Part shown: positions 18,613 to 29,060 of the stretch, in pieces | Layout of the letters: the number at the start of each line of letters is the position of its first letter | How positions within the stretch are numbered: the first letter of the stretch is position 1 | Assembly: GCA_014727845.1 (NCBI GenBank) | Contig: WJMR01000164.1 | Span: 1-41,383 of the forward strand | From: Ignavibacteriales bacterium | GTDB lineage: Bacteria > Bacteroidota > Ignavibacteria > Ignavibacteriales > Ignavibacteriaceae | Reading direction: 5' to 3' | Length of the DNA: 41,383 nucleotides | Notes under the pieces: model-generated | The model's database searches: none | Told to the model about the DNA's origin: nothing | Seen by the model: only the letters and a program-made list of their open reading frames with translations | Position numbers and translations under genes: made by a program

Positions 18613-19386
18613 CTACGACTCCCGACGAACCATCGTGGCGGTCGCCTGAGCGCGCGGCGTCAGGATCATCTCGTTGACGTTCACGCGCGGCGGAAGCGTG
18701 AGGCAATACAGCGCCGCGTCGGCGACGTCCTCGGCCGTCAACGGCTCGAACCCCTCGTACACTTTCTTCGCGGCGGCTTCGTCGCCTTTGAAGCGTACGC
18801 CGCTAAACTCCGTCTCGACGAAGCCGGGGTCGATCGTCGTCGCCGTGATGTTCTTCTCGAGGAACTCCATCCGCATCGCGCGGTTGAGCGCCTTGACCGC
18901 GAACTTCGTCGCGCAATAGACGTTACCGTTGAGATAGACTTCCCGCCCCGCCGTCGAGCCGAGGTTGAGAATGCGCGGCGCCTCCGCGCCCGCCATCAAC
19001 GGAACGACTTGCCGCGTAACGTAGAGCAGACCCTTGACGTTCGTGTCGATCATCTTGTCCCAGTCGTCGAACTCGCCTTGGTCTATCGACGAGAAGCCGC
19101 TCGCGAGACCCGCGTTGTTGACGAGGACGTCGATCGGTTTATAGTCGTCGGGTAGCTCGTCGAAAAATTCGACGACGGCGTCCCGATCGCGGACGTCGAG
19201 CGTCGCGGGAAGTACGTTGGTGAACTCGCGCGGCGCCCACGTCTCGGCGAGCTCGCGCAGGCGTTCCTCGCGCCTTCCGACAAGTATCACGTTCGCCCCC
19301 TCGATCGCCAGTCGCTCGGCGATCGCCCTACCGATACCCGACGTCGCCCCCGTTACGACTGCGTTTTTCTTTAACAGCGCTTTCAT
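18613..19386 (-). CDS. Short-chain dehydrogenase/reductase, YdfG-like
   Basis: AVVTGATSGIGRAIAERLA, VLVNNAGLASGF, NLGSTAGREVYLNGNVYCATKFAVKAL (YxxxK). Confidence 0.87.
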   Translation of the reverse strand: MKALLKKNAVVTGATSGIGRAIAERLAIEGANVILVGRREERLRELAETWAPREFTNVLPATLDVRDRDAVVEFFDELPDDYKPIDVLVNNAGLASGFSSIDQGEFDDWDKMIDTNVKGLLYVTRQVVPLMAGAEAPRILNLGSTAGREVYLNGNVYCATKFAVKALNRAMRMEFLEKNITATTIDPGFVETEFSGVRFKGDEAAAKKVYEGFEPLTAEDVADAALYCLTLPPRVNVNEMILTPRAQATATMVRRES

Positions 19387-19396
19387 AGGTTCCTCG

Positions 19397-21853
19397 CTAT
19401 CGTTCTATCCAACTTTTTCTTCCCGTTTCAAAATTCGGTTTCGCGATATCGAATCTGTACTTACGCGTCGTCGCGGGTCGAGCGGGTTCGTCGCCGAAGC
19501 GGACCGTCCACGTCGAGTCGGTGACGAACGTACGCGTCTCGTCGCCGGTCGTAATCACGCCGACGATGTGGGCGCCCGCCGCCTTGCCGACCTCATACGA
19601 CTCTTTCTTCTCGTAGAGCCGGTCGTAGTTCCACGCCTCGATCTCTATCTTGTTCTCGCCGGCTCGCAAGTAAGGCGCGACGTCGTACCATCCGACGCGC
19701 TTATATTCCGGACCGAGCGAGAGGGAGCGCTTGACGAATTGCTCGCCGAGGAACTCGCCGTTGACGGTGAGCCGAACGCGCGTGTCGCCGATCAATTGGA
19801 AGATCGCCGAGTCGGGCTTCGCCTCGAGCGTCAACGTCTTCGAGAAGACGGCGTGGTGAACGCCCATCGAGTCGGCGTCTTCGGCGTAAACGAAATCGCC
19901 GGGAAGCGCGTAGTCCTCCAACTCGCCGTCTTGAACGTCCAACTTAATCTCCTCGAAGTACGCGACGAGTCGGTCGAACTTATCTTCGATAAGATCGAGG
20001 TTGGCGGGTTTATAGTAGCGCGTCCAAATCTCGCGATAGGTTTGCTTCAGCTCGGTAAGAAGGGCGACGGCGTCGTCGATTCTATCGGTCAGCTCGAAGA
20101 TGTTGACGGCGCGCCCTTCGCGCATATCCTTGAGGACGAGCTGTATCTCGAGTTTACGTTTGAAGAACTCGGTGAAATCTACGGTCGCCTCGAGGATGTC
20201 CACGTGGTCCTTGTTGCGGGTCGCCATCTTCTTGGCGCGATCGACGTCCTCGCGCAAACGCGGGAGCGTCCACTCCAACCAGCTCGTTTGCGCGACGGGG
20301 TTCAGTCGGAGCGACCACCAGGCGGGCGCGCGGAACGGCAAGCCGGGATGGCGCCAGAGCCGGTGGTAGTACACCTGCGCGTAAGGATGCGAGAGATCGC
20401 GGTAGAGTCGCTCGAACGGACAACGGCCGTCGCCGAAGAATTGATCGAAATAGAGCTCCGAGAACTTGTGCGCGTCGGTTCCTTTGGCGTTCCACGAGCA
20501 CGCCGCGGAGTAGGCGTATCCGAAGAGGATCGTCTCCTTGATCGTCTCGGCGCCGAAGTCGCCCCAGTTGGAATTGATCATCCCCGCCGCGTCGTAGCGC
20601 AGCCCCTCCTCGATGAAGTTCTTGATGTTCGCCATCGCGAGGGTGTGGACGGGGAACGTCGAGGTGAAGTTCCACACCGAGGGGGAGACGATGTAGGTGA
20701 AGCCCTTGTCGTCGAACGTTTTCGCGGAGGGGTAGTGATCGTAGGCGCCGTAATGCCAATCGACGATCGTCACGTCCTTCGTTAGCGAGTCGAGGATTTC
20801 GGGATGGTTGAGCAGCACGTCGCCGTACATCATCGGCTTCTTGCCGTGCTTTCGACAGATATCGAACACGCGCTCGTAGTGGCGCAGATGGGCGCCGACG
20901 ACGCCGACCTCCTCCACCAACTCGCGGCTCTTCCCTTTACCGACGTCGAAACTTTCGTCCGCGCCGATATTGAAATACTCGGACGGGAACATCGCGAAGA
21001 CTTCCGACAACACGGTCTCGAGGAACTCGTACGTCTCCTCGCAGGTTACGCAGAGCGACGCCGAGCCGGGGAACTCCGCCAAGTGGAGATACTTCTCGTC
21101 GGCGAGCAGATTCTCGTAATGCCCGAGTGTTTGGAAGATCGGGATCACCTCGACGAACCGCGCGTCGGCGTGCTCGACGATCTCGGCGATTTCTTCTTTT
21201 GTAAGCGCGCCGCGCCCCTCGCCGAAGTCGGGATAGCTTTCCAACACGACCATATCCTCGAGGTAGGGCATGAAGACGTTCATCTTGTAGAAGGCGATCA
21301 GATCGATGATCCGCTTGAAGTTCTCGACGGTCGAGACTTGGCCTCGGCTAATATCGTCGGAGATTCCTCGCAAGGGGAGATCGGGATAGTCGAAGATTTC
21401 GAGCGCCGCGACGCCCTCTTCGGCGTCGAGCAGTTGGAGTAGCGTAACGACGCCGTAGAAAAATCCTCGCGGGGTCGCCGCCTCGATCGTGACGCCAGAC
21501 GGTTCGACGACGAGACGGTACGCTTGATCGGCGACGTCCTCGGGCGCGCCGAGTTCAATCATCTCGTCGAGTTCCGCCCGTCGGAAGATTACCGTCGCTC
21601 CGTTCGGATCGGCGGGATAACTATAGCTCGCGCCGAAACGTTGTTCGAGTTCGGACCCGAAATACGAAATGGCTTTAAGCGCGCCCGCGTCGTCGTCCGT
21701 CGTCGCCGCGACGGCGAATTCGGCGGGCGGAGTGAAGACTCCCTCCGACGCCGCCACTTGTCGCGGCTCGGGGATTACGTTGACGTTCATAGGTTGCGCG
21801 TGGGATACGATTGCACACAGCGCGATCGCGATCGCGATAGCCGCTCGAAACAT
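19397..21853 (-). CDS. Glycoside hydrolase family 20 beta-N-acetylhexosaminidase-like, secreted
   Basis: Signal peptide MFRAAIAIAIALCAIVSHAQ; VIPEPRQV N-terminal GH20b-like domain; YPDLPLRGISDDISRGQVSTVENFKRIIDLIAFYKMNVFMPY; FNIGADESFD catalytic Asp-Glu. Confidence 0.85.
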   Translation of the reverse strand: MFRAAIAIAIALCAIVSHAQPMNVNVIPEPRQVAASEGVFTPPAEFAVAATTDDDAGALKAISYFGSELEQRFGASYSYPADPNGATVIFRRAELDEMIELGAPEDVADQAYRLVVEPSGVTIEAATPRGFFYGVVTLLQLLDAEEGVAALEIFDYPDLPLRGISDDISRGQVSTVENFKRIIDLIAFYKMNVFMPYLEDMVVLESYPDFGEGRGALTKEEIAEIVEHADARFVEVIPIFQTLGHYENLLADEKYLHLAEFPGSASLCVTCEETYEFLETVLSEVFAMFPSEYFNIGADESFDVGKGKSRELVEEVGVVGAHLRHYERVFDICRKHGKKPMMYGDVLLNHPEILDSLTKDVTIVDWHYGAYDHYPSAKTFDDKGFTYIVSPSVWNFTSTFPVHTLAMANIKNFIEEGLRYDAAGMINSNWGDFGAETIKETILFGYAYSAACSWNAKGTDAHKFSELYFDQFFGDGRCPFERLYRDLSHPYAQVYYHRLWRHPGLPFRAPAWWSLRLNPVAQTSWLEWTLPRLREDVDRAKKMATRNKDHVDILEATVDFTEFFKRKLEIQLVLKDMREGRAVNIFELTDRIDDAVALLTELKQTYREIWTRYYKPANLDLIEDKFDRLVAYFEEIKLDVQDGELEDYALPGDFVYAEDADSMGVHHAVFSKTLTLEAKPDSAIFQLIGDTRVRLTVNGEFLGEQFVKRSLSLGPEYKRVGWYDVAPYLRAGENKIEIEAWNYDRLYEKKESYEVGKAAGAHIVGVITTGDETRTFVTDSTWTVRFGDEPARPATTRKYRFDIAKPNFETGRKSWIER

Positions 21854-22081
21854 AGTCGATCCATTGTTGATTGTGAAAGTTTGATTTGTGAAAGATACGA
21901 AATTCCATACCGAAGCGCCGCGACGAAACGTTTCGATTGTGCGGCGAATGTCTTATATTTTACGGATTGTTTGGGCTTAATATCCTTTGGAACGAAGCGC
22001 CGCCGCGTCGAAACCACGCGCGTTTCGTCCACGAGCCGATTTTTTACACAATAATATATACGCACATTTATCGAGGAACGC

Positions 22082-23341
22082 ATGACGAACGGAAACACTC
22101 GAGTGGTCGTCACGGGTATGTCGGCGATCACGCCGTTGGGGCTAACGGTCGAGGAGACGTGGAAGAACCTGGTCGCGGGTACGAGCGGCGCGGGACCGAT
22201 CACGAGATTCGACACCGCCAACGTGGCGACGAAATTCGCCTGCGAGGTGAAGGGCTTCGATCCCGGCGACTACATCGACAGAAAAGCCGCGCGACGGATG
22301 GATCTCTATTGCCAATACTCGCTGTCCGCGGCGCATATGTTGATGAAAGAAGCCGCGCTCGATCCCGAATCGATGAGCCAAGATGAAAAAGACGAGATCG
22401 CGGTGATCGTCGGTAGCGGTATCGGCGGCATCGACACGTTTAGCCAGCAAGCCGAGGTTCGCATCGAAAAAGGCGCGAACCGTATGTCCCCGTTCTTCAT
22501 TCCCATGCTTATCCCCGACATCGCGGCGGGACAGATCGCGATGAAGTACGGCTTCCGCGGTCCTAACTACGCCGCGGTTAGCGCGTGCGCCACGGCGAAC
22601 AACAACGTCGCGGACGCCTGGCTACTTATCAAAAACGGTATGGCGACGGCCGCGATCGTGGGCGGCTCGGAGGCGGCGATCGTCGAGATGGGCGTCGGCG
22701 GATTCAACGCCAACCGCGCGCTCTCCACGCGTAACGACTCTCCCGAAACGGCGAGCCGTCCGTTCGATCAGGACCGCGACGGATTCGTGATGGGCGAAGG
22801 CGGCGGATTGCTCTACGTCGAGACGCTCGAAAGCGCGAAGAAACGCGGCGCGAAAATCTACGCGGAACTCGTCGGCGTCGGCCTATCCGCGGACGCGCAC
22901 CACCTCACCGCTCCCGACCCGGAAGGCGGCGGCGCCGCGCTGGCGATGAAACGCGCGCTGAAATCCGCCGGTATGGAGCCGACCGACGTGGACTACATCA
23001 ATATGCACGGCACCGCCACCCCCGCCGGCGACATCGCCGAGACCAAAGCGATTAAGAACGTCTTCGGCGACCACGCGCGCGCGATGAGTTTGTCCTCCAC
23101 CAAGAGTATGACCGGACACCTCCTCGGCGCGGCGGGCGCGGTCGAAGCCGTCGCCTCCATTATGGCGATCATCGACGGCGTCGTGCCGCCGACGATCAAC
23201 CTTCAAACGCCCGATCCCGAGTGCGACCTCGACTATACGCCCAACGAGGCGAAGAAGCGCGAGGTGAGCGTCGCGATGAGCAACGCGTTTGGATTCGGCG
23301 GACACAACACAACGCTTACGTTTAAGAAGTTTTCGGAGTAA
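22082..23341 (+). CDS. fabF: Beta-ketoacyl-ACP synthase II (FabF), paralogue outside the fab cluster
   Basis: [23 protein letters not shown], active-site [46 protein letters not shown] gaggaacgc. Confidence 0.9.
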   Translation: MTNGNTRVVVTGMSAITPLGLTVEETWKNLVAGTSGAGPITRFDTANVATKFACEVKGFDPGDYIDRKAARRMDLYCQYSLSAAHMLMKEAALDPESMSQDEKDEIAVIVGSGIGGIDTFSQQAEVRIEKGANRMSPFFIPMLIPDIAAGQIAMKYGFRGPNYAAVSACATANNNVADAWLLIKNGMATAAIVGGSEAAIVEMGVGGFNANRALSTRNDSPETASRPFDQDRDGFVMGEGGGLLYVETLESAKKRGAKIYAELVGVGLSADAHHLTAPDPEGGGAALAMKRALKSAGMEPTDVDYINMHGTATPAGDIAETKAIKNVFGDHARAMSLSSTKSMTGHLLGAAGAVEAVASIMAIIDGVVPPTINLQTPDPECDLDYTPNEAKKREVSVAMSNAFGFGGHNTTLTFKKFSE

Positions 23342-23370
23342 CCCGCGTCATACGCGGCATCGGAGAGACT

Positions 23371-24930
23371 ATGGAAATGAAACGAGCGGCGGGAGCGCTC
23401 CTACACCCAACCTCGTTGCCCGGGAAATACGGAGTCGGCGACCTCGGACCCGAGGCGAAATACTTCGTCGATTTCCTCGAGGTGACGGGACAGACGTTGT
23501 GGCAAATGTGTCCGCTCGGACCGACCGGCTACGGCGACTCCCCCTATCAGTGCCTCTCCGCGTTCGCGGGCAATCCCACGCTCGTCAGCCCCGACTACCT
23601 CCGACGCGACGGCTTCGTCGAAGAGGCGGACGTCGTCGCCCAACCGATCGGCGACCCGAGCCGCGCCGACTTCGAGCGATCCGCTCGTTTTAAGAACGAC
23701 CTTCTCTCCGTCGCCTTCCACAACTATAAAACCGCGACGTCCAAAAAAATCCGCGAGGAGTTCGAGGCGTTCCGCGAGCGGGAAAGTTTTTGGCTGGAAG
23801 ACTACGCGCTCTTTCGCGCCGTGAAGGAATACCACGGCGGGAAACACTGGAGGGAGTGGAAACCCGAGATCGCGCTCCGCGATGAGGGAGCCGTGAAACC
23901 GTGGCGCGCCAAGCTCGCGCCCGAAGTGGAGTACTATCAGTTCGTGCAGTTCGTCTTCTTCCGTCAGTGGAACGAAATCCGCGAGTACGCCGCCAAGAAG
24001 AACGTCAAGATTATCGGCGACGCCCCGATCTTCGTTTCCGACGACAGCGCCGACGTGTGGGCGAACCGCGAGCTTTTCGACCTCGACGACGCCGGCAAAC
24101 CTTTGCACGTCGCGGGCGTGCCGCCCGATTACTTCAGCGAGACGGGACAGCTCTGGGGCAATCCGCTCTACCGATGGAACGTGATGGCGAAGGACGATTA
24201 CCGCTGGTGGCGCGAGCGCTTCCGACAACTCTTCAATCTTTTCGACTACGTCCGAGTCGATCATTTCCGCGGATTCGAGAAATACTGGAGCGTGCCGGGC
24301 GACGCGAAGACGGCGATGAAGGGCGAGTGGGTCGAGGGTCCGGGAGCGAAATTTTTCGAGACGATCTTTCAACACTTTGGCGACGCGCCTATTATCGCGG
24401 AGGACCTCGGCGTGATCACCGACGCCGTTCGCGAATTGCGCGATCGCTTCCGCCTGCCCGGAATGAAAATCCTACAGTTCGCCTTCGGCGGCAAAGCGGA
24501 TAACGACTACCTACCGCACAACGTCGTCGAGCGCTCGGTGATTTACACGGGAACGCACGACAACGACACGACCGTCGGCTTTTTGGAAAAAGCGAGGCGC
24601 AACGAACCGAGCCAATTCGAGCACGTGTTGCGCTACTTCAACTGCTCGCCCGAAAACGCCGCCTCCGAAATGATCCGCGCGGCGTATCGTTCCGTCGCCG
24701 CCTTCGCCGTCGTTCCGATGCAGGACCTCCTCCACCTCGGCTCCGAGGCGCGGATGAACACACCCGGCGCGCCGCAAGGCAACTGGACGTGGCGCTTGAC
24801 GTGGGATCGCGTGTGGGAAAATCTCTCCGCCGAATACCGCGATATGGCGATGCTCTACGGCAGACTCCCCGAGCCGCCGGAGAAGAAGGACGACGAGAAA
24901 CCCGCGCCGGACGCCGACGCGAGCGAATAA
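23371..24930 (+). CDS. malQ: 4-alpha-glucanotransferase
   Basis: RAAGALLHPTSLPGKYGVGDLGPEAKYFVDFL, PLGPTGYGDSPYQCLSAFAGNPTLVSPDYL, VRVDHFRGFEKYW, IIAEDLGVITDAV, YTGTHDNDTTVGF. Confidence 0.95.
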   Translation: MEMKRAAGALLHPTSLPGKYGVGDLGPEAKYFVDFLEVTGQTLWQMCPLGPTGYGDSPYQCLSAFAGNPTLVSPDYLRRDGFVEEADVVAQPIGDPSRADFERSARFKNDLLSVAFHNYKTATSKKIREEFEAFRERESFWLEDYALFRAVKEYHGGKHWREWKPEIALRDEGAVKPWRAKLAPEVEYYQFVQFVFFRQWNEIREYAAKKNVKIIGDAPIFVSDDSADVWANRELFDLDDAGKPLHVAGVPPDYFSETGQLWGNPLYRWNVMAKDDYRWWRERFRQLFNLFDYVRVDHFRGFEKYWSVPGDAKTAMKGEWVEGPGAKFFETIFQHFGDAPIIAEDLGVITDAVRELRDRFRLPGMKILQFAFGGKADNDYLPHNVVERSVIYTGTHDNDTTVGFLEKARRNEPSQFEHVLRYFNCSPENAASEMIRAAYRSVAAFAVVPMQDLLHLGSEARMNTPGAPQGNWTWRLTWDRVWENLSAEYRDMAMLYGRLPEPPEKKDDEKPAPDADASE

Positions 24931-24937
24931 CGCCCTC

Positions 24938-25330
24938 CTATCCGAAGCAGTTCTTATGCTCGACGAAGATGCACCGATCTTGCGACACGGTTATCCCCGC
25001 CTTCTCGAACGCCTCGACCGCGGCGTCGTTGTGAACCCCGAGTTGTAGCCACACCGTCTTCGGTTTGTGTTCGACGATCTCGTCGATCATCGAGTCGAGC
25101 CGGTCTCCGCGCACGAACACGTCAACGATATCGACGCGCTCGGGTAGCGCCGAGACGCTCGGATACACGTCGATCTCGCCCACCCGTTCAAGTTTCGGAT
25201 GCACGCCTACGACGTCGTAATCGTGACGCGCCAAGTAGTTCGCGATCTTTCCGCTGTCGCGGTCGGGCTTGTCGGATATCCCGATCACGGCTATCTTCTT
25301 CGCTTTTTCGAGTATGGCGCATGCGTCCAT
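24938..25330 (-). CDS. CoA-binding domain protein (YccU-like)
   Basis: MDACAILEKAKKIAVIGISDKPDRDSGKIANYLARHDYDVVGVHP...KTVWLQLGVHNDAAVEAFEKAGITVSQDRCIFVEH; AAGGAG SD before the ATG at 25330; ORF-track start at 25447 is inside gcvP. Confidence 0.85.
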   Translation of the reverse strand: MDACAILEKAKKIAVIGISDKPDRDSGKIANYLARHDYDVVGVHPKLERVGEIDVYPSVSALPERVDIVDVFVRGDRLDSMIDEIVEHKPKTVWLQLGVHNDAAVEAFEKAGITVSQDRCIFVEHKNCFG

Positions 25331-25353
25331 TCGGCTCTCCTTTCTTCTATCGA

Positions 25354-28239
25354 TTAATTCATCTCTTCGTAGGCGCTCGTCGGATCGCACGAACACACGA
25401 GGTTTCGGTCGCCGTAGGCGTTGTCGATGCGCCCGACGGGAACCCAATACTTGTTCTTCCGCGCGTCGTCGGTCGGATAGACGGCGCGAACTTTATCGTA
25501 TGGTCGCGTCCACTCGCCGTCGATTACCGTTTCGGCGGTGTGCGGCGCGCGCTTCAAGAGGTTGTCCTCGTTGTCCGCCTTCCCCTCCTCGATCTCCCGC
25601 GCCTCCTCGCGTATCAGAGACATCGCCTCGACAAAGCGATCCAACTCGGCGAGCGATTCGCTCTCGGTGGGTTCGACCATCAGCGAGCCCGGCACGGGGA
25701 ACGAAACCGTCGGGGCATGGAAGCCGTAGTCGATCAGGCGCTTCGCGAAATCCTCCACCTCGAGATTCGCCGTTCGCTTGAACTCGCGCATATCGAAGAT
25801 CAACTCGTGCGCGACGCGGTCGTTCTTGCCCGTGTAGAGGACGTCGTACTTGTCCTTGAGTTTCGCCTTGATATAGTTGGCGTTCAGCACGGCGTACCGC
25901 GTAGCCCGCGTCAGTCCCGCGGTTCCGAGCGTTTTGATGTAGCCGAGCGAGATCGGCAGGATGCTCGCGCTGCCGAAAGGCGCCGCCGCGACGGCGGGAA
26001 CGCCACGTTCGCCGCCCGTCTTCACGACGGGATGGGTCGGGAGGAACGGCTTCAGATGCTCGGCGCAACAGATCGGTCCCTCGCCCGGACCTCCGCCGCC
26101 ATGGGGTATGGCGAACGTTTTGTGCAAGTTCAGATGGCACACGTCTCCGCCGATCGCCGCGATCGAGGAGAGCCCCGTCATCGCGTTCATGTTTGCGCCG
26201 TCGAGGTAAACCTGCCCGCCGTTGTCGTGGACGGTTTTCGTCACGTCGAGAATGTTCCGCTCGAATACGCCGTGCGTCGAGGGGTAGGTGATCATCGCGG
26301 CGGCGAGCGTATCCTTTCGCGCCTCCGCCTTCTCGCGTAAGTCGTCGAGATCGATGTTTCCGTTCTCGTCCGTCTTCACGACGACGACTTCCATACCCGC
26401 CATCACCGCGCTCGCGGGGTTGGTGCCGTGCGCGGAGGCGGGAATCAACGCGACGTTTCGCCTTTCCTCGCCTCGACTCCGATGGTAGGCGCGGATAAGC
26501 GACAGCCCCGCGAATTCTCCTTGCGCGCCGGAGTTGGGCATAAAACTTACGCCGGGCAATCCGGTCAACTCCGCGAGCGCCGCGCCCAGCTCGTCGATAA
26601 TCTCGCGATAACCGCGCCACCGCTCCTCGGGCGCGAAAGGATGGATCCCCGCGATCTTCGGCAAGGTTATACTGAAGAGTTGAGAGGCGGCGTTGAGTTT
26701 CATCGTGCAACTGCCGAGCGGAATCATCGTGCGCGTGAGCGAGAGGTCTTTGTTCTCGAGTCGCTTCGCGTAACGCATCAATTCCGTTTCCGAGCGGTAG
26801 TTCTTAAAAACGCCCTGCGACATATACTCGTCGTCTCGCCGATCCTCGGGGCGAAGGACCTCTTCTACGTCGGCGAGCGACGACTCGACGTCCCAATCGA
26901 CCTTCTTACCGACGGCGTCGGCGAAGACCTCCACCAACGCCGCGACGTCGCTCGGCGTATCGACTTCGCTCATCGAAACCCCGACGCGGTCGTCCTCGAA
27001 CGCGCGAAGATCGATTAATCGCTTCCGCGCCGTTGCAATTATTTTATCGCGCGTCGCCTCGTCGCCCGTTTTAATTTGTAGCGTGTCGAAGTAGCGCTCG
27101 TTGACTTGCTCGAACCCGAGTGCGCGGACGCCCTTATCCAGCGCGCGCGCGAGCAGGTGCGTACGTTCGGCGATTGCGCGAAGTCCTTCGGGACCGTGAT
27201 AGACGGCGTACATTCCCGCCATCGAAGCGAGAAGCGCCTGCGCGGTGCAAATGTTGCTCGTCGCCTTCTCGCGTCGGATGTGTTGCTCGCGCGTTTGGAG
27301 CGCCATCCGATAGGCGGGATTGCCCGCGCTATCCTTGGACAGTCCGATAATTCGCCCGGGAACGTTCCGCTTGAACGCGTCGGTCGTCGCGAAGAACGCG
27401 GCGCTCGGTCCGCCGAAACCGAGGGGAACGCCGAACCGTTGCGAAGAGCCGACGACCGCGTCCGCCCCGAATGATCCGGGAGGCGCGAGGATCGCCAAGC
27501 TCAGCGGATCCGCGGCGAAGCAGACGAAGACCTTCGCCTCGTGCGCGCGCTCGACGAACTCGCGGTAATCGTTGATCGCGCCCGTACCGCTCGGATATTG
27601 AACGAACGCGCCGAAGAAGGATTCGTCGAGTTTGGCGGCGCGATAATCACCGACGACCAAGTCGAGGCCGCGCGGTTCGGCGCGGGATTCGAGCGTCGCC
27701 AACGTTTGCGGAAAAACGTCCGCGTCCACAAAAAATTTCGTCGCCTTCTTGTTCTTGCTCTTGCCGTAGAACATAATCATCGCTTCGGCGACGGCGGTCG
27801 ATTCGTCGAGCAGCGAAGCGTTGGCGATCGGCAAACCGGTCAACTCGGCGGTCGCGGTTTGGAAATTCATCATCGCCTCGAGGCGGCCCTGCGATATCTC
27901 CGCTTGGTAGGGCGTGTAGGAAGTGTACCACCCCGGGTTCTCGAGAATCGCCCGTTGAATCGCGGGCGGCGTAATAGTCGGATACCACCCCATCCCGATG
28001 TAGGTCTTCGAGAGAACGTTCTTCTCGGCGACGGCGCGGATGTGATCGAGCCACGCGGCTTCAGAAATCGGTTCGGGCAACGTCGGCGGCTCCTTCAGTC
28101 GGATCGTCTCGGGGATCGTTTGATCGATCAACTCCTCTAAGCTTGTCGCGCCCGCGGCGGCCAACATCTTCTTCGTCTCTTCTTCGGTCGGACCGACGTG
28201 TCGTTTGATAAACTCGTTGCTCGTGTCCACTACGTTCAT
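25354..28239 (-). CDS. gcvP: Glycine dehydrogenase (aminomethyl-transferring), full-length P protein
   Basis: RHVGPTEEETKKML, YTPYQAEISQGRLEAMMNFQT, SLLDESTAVAEAM, PLB site NLHKTFAIPHGGGGPGEGPI. Confidence 0.96.
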   Translation of the reverse strand: MNVVDTSNEFIKRHVGPTEEETKKMLAAAGATSLEELIDQTIPETIRLKEPPTLPEPISEAAWLDHIRAVAEKNVLSKTYIGMGWYPTITPPAIQRAILENPGWYTSYTPYQAEISQGRLEAMMNFQTATAELTGLPIANASLLDESTAVAEAMIMFYGKSKNKKATKFFVDADVFPQTLATLESRAEPRGLDLVVGDYRAAKLDESFFGAFVQYPSGTGAINDYREFVERAHEAKVFVCFAADPLSLAILAPPGSFGADAVVGSSQRFGVPLGFGGPSAAFFATTDAFKRNVPGRIIGLSKDSAGNPAYRMALQTREQHIRREKATSNICTAQALLASMAGMYAVYHGPEGLRAIAERTHLLARALDKGVRALGFEQVNERYFDTLQIKTGDEATRDKIIATARKRLIDLRAFEDDRVGVSMSEVDTPSDVAALVEVFADAVGKKVDWDVESSLADVEEVLRPEDRRDDEYMSQGVFKNYRSETELMRYAKRLENKDLSLTRTMIPLGSCTMKLNAASQLFSITLPKIAGIHPFAPEERWRGYREIIDELGAALAELTGLPGVSFMPNSGAQGEFAGLSLIRAYHRSRGEERRNVALIPASAHGTNPASAVMAGMEVVVVKTDENGNIDLDDLREKAEARKDTLAAAMITYPSTHGVFERNILDVTKTVHDNGGQVYLDGANMNAMTGLSSIAAIGGDVCHLNLHKTFAIPHGGGGPGEGPICCAEHLKPFLPTHPVVKTGGERGVPAVAAAPFGSASILPISLGYIKTLGTAGLTRATRYAVLNANYIKAKLKDKYDVLYTGKNDRVAHELIFDMREFKRTANLEVEDFAKRLIDYGFHAPTVSFPVPGSLMVEPTESESLAELDRFVEAMSLIREEAREIEEGKADNEDNLLKRAPHTAETVIDGEWTRPYDKVRAVYPTDDARKNKYWVPVGRIDNAYGDRNLVCSCDPTSAYEEMN

Positions 28240-28251
28240 GGGTCTTCCTTT

Positions 28252-29058
28252 CTATTCGTCTCCGGCGACGCCGATCTCGGTCTCGTCGAGATCCTCGATA
28301 TCGTCGCCGCGCTTTTCAAGTTCGATGAGCGATTTGAGCGCGGACTTCGCCGCCCGTTGCTCGGCGGTTTTCTTGTTCCTCCCGACGCCCTCCCCGAGTC
28401 GCTTATCGTTCACCACCGCCTCGACGGTAAAGAGGCGCTCGTGCTCGGGACCCTCCTCCTTCACGACGCGATAGCGCGGGGAGTCGCCGTTAATGGCTTG
28501 CAAATATTCCAAGAGTTGGCTTTTATAATTCTTATCGTCGAGGTGCACGCCCGCGGCGAGCGAGGGTTCGACGATCCGCTTGACGACAAAGTCGCGCGCA
28601 ACGTCGGCGCCGCAATCCAGATAGACCGCTCCGATAAGCGCCTCCATCGCGTCGGCGAGTATACTCCGGAAACCGACGCGTCCGCTCGAGATCAAATCGT
28701 CGTGGATGAAGAGGAGCGAGAAGAGGTCGATCTTTTTGGCGACGCGGAAGAGGTTCTCCGTGTTGACGAGATTCGATCGCATCTTGGTGAGATCGCCCTC
28801 CATCGTGCGGGGGTAGCGGTGGAAGAGGTGTTCGCCGACGATCAATCCGAGCGCGGCGTCGCCGAGATATTCGAGGCGTTCGTTGGAGACGGCGAACTCG
28901 CCGCCGTCGAGATGGGAGCGGTGGGTGAGCGCATGCACGTAGATTTCAAACTCGTTCGGTCGTCGTCCGACGATCTCTTCTATGGCTTGCAGGCGTCGTT
29001 TTCCAAGCCGCTTTTTAGCGTCTCTTTTTTGGAATCGCCGAGCAAACCAATCAAGCAC
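28252..29058 (-). CDS. rnc: Ribonuclease III
   Basis: Catalytic NERLEYLGDAALGLIVGEHLF and ADAMEALIGAVYLD; C-terminal dsRBD GEGVGRNKKTAEQRAAKSAL; acidic tail. Confidence 0.95.
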   Translation of the reverse strand: MLDWFARRFQKRDAKKRLGKRRLQAIEEIVGRRPNEFEIYVHALTHRSHLDGGEFAVSNERLEYLGDAALGLIVGEHLFHRYPRTMEGDLTKMRSNLVNTENLFRVAKKIDLFSLLFIHDDLISSGRVGFRSILADAMEALIGAVYLDCGADVARDFVVKRIVEPSLAAGVHLDDKNYKSQLLEYLQAINGDSPRYRVVKEEGPEHERLFTVEAVVNDKRLGEGVGRNKKTAEQRAAKSALKSLIELEKRGDDIEDLDETEIGVAGDE

Positions 29059-29060
29059 GC

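Noticed and set aside
19217-20785. 522-aa plus-strand ORF opposite the SDR and GH20 genes
   Set aside because: Crosses two confidently called minus-strand genes; no domain signal.
25321-26340. Plus-strand 339-aa ORF and other ORFs opposite gcvP
   Set aside because: Antisense to GcvP, whose motifs are intact throughout.
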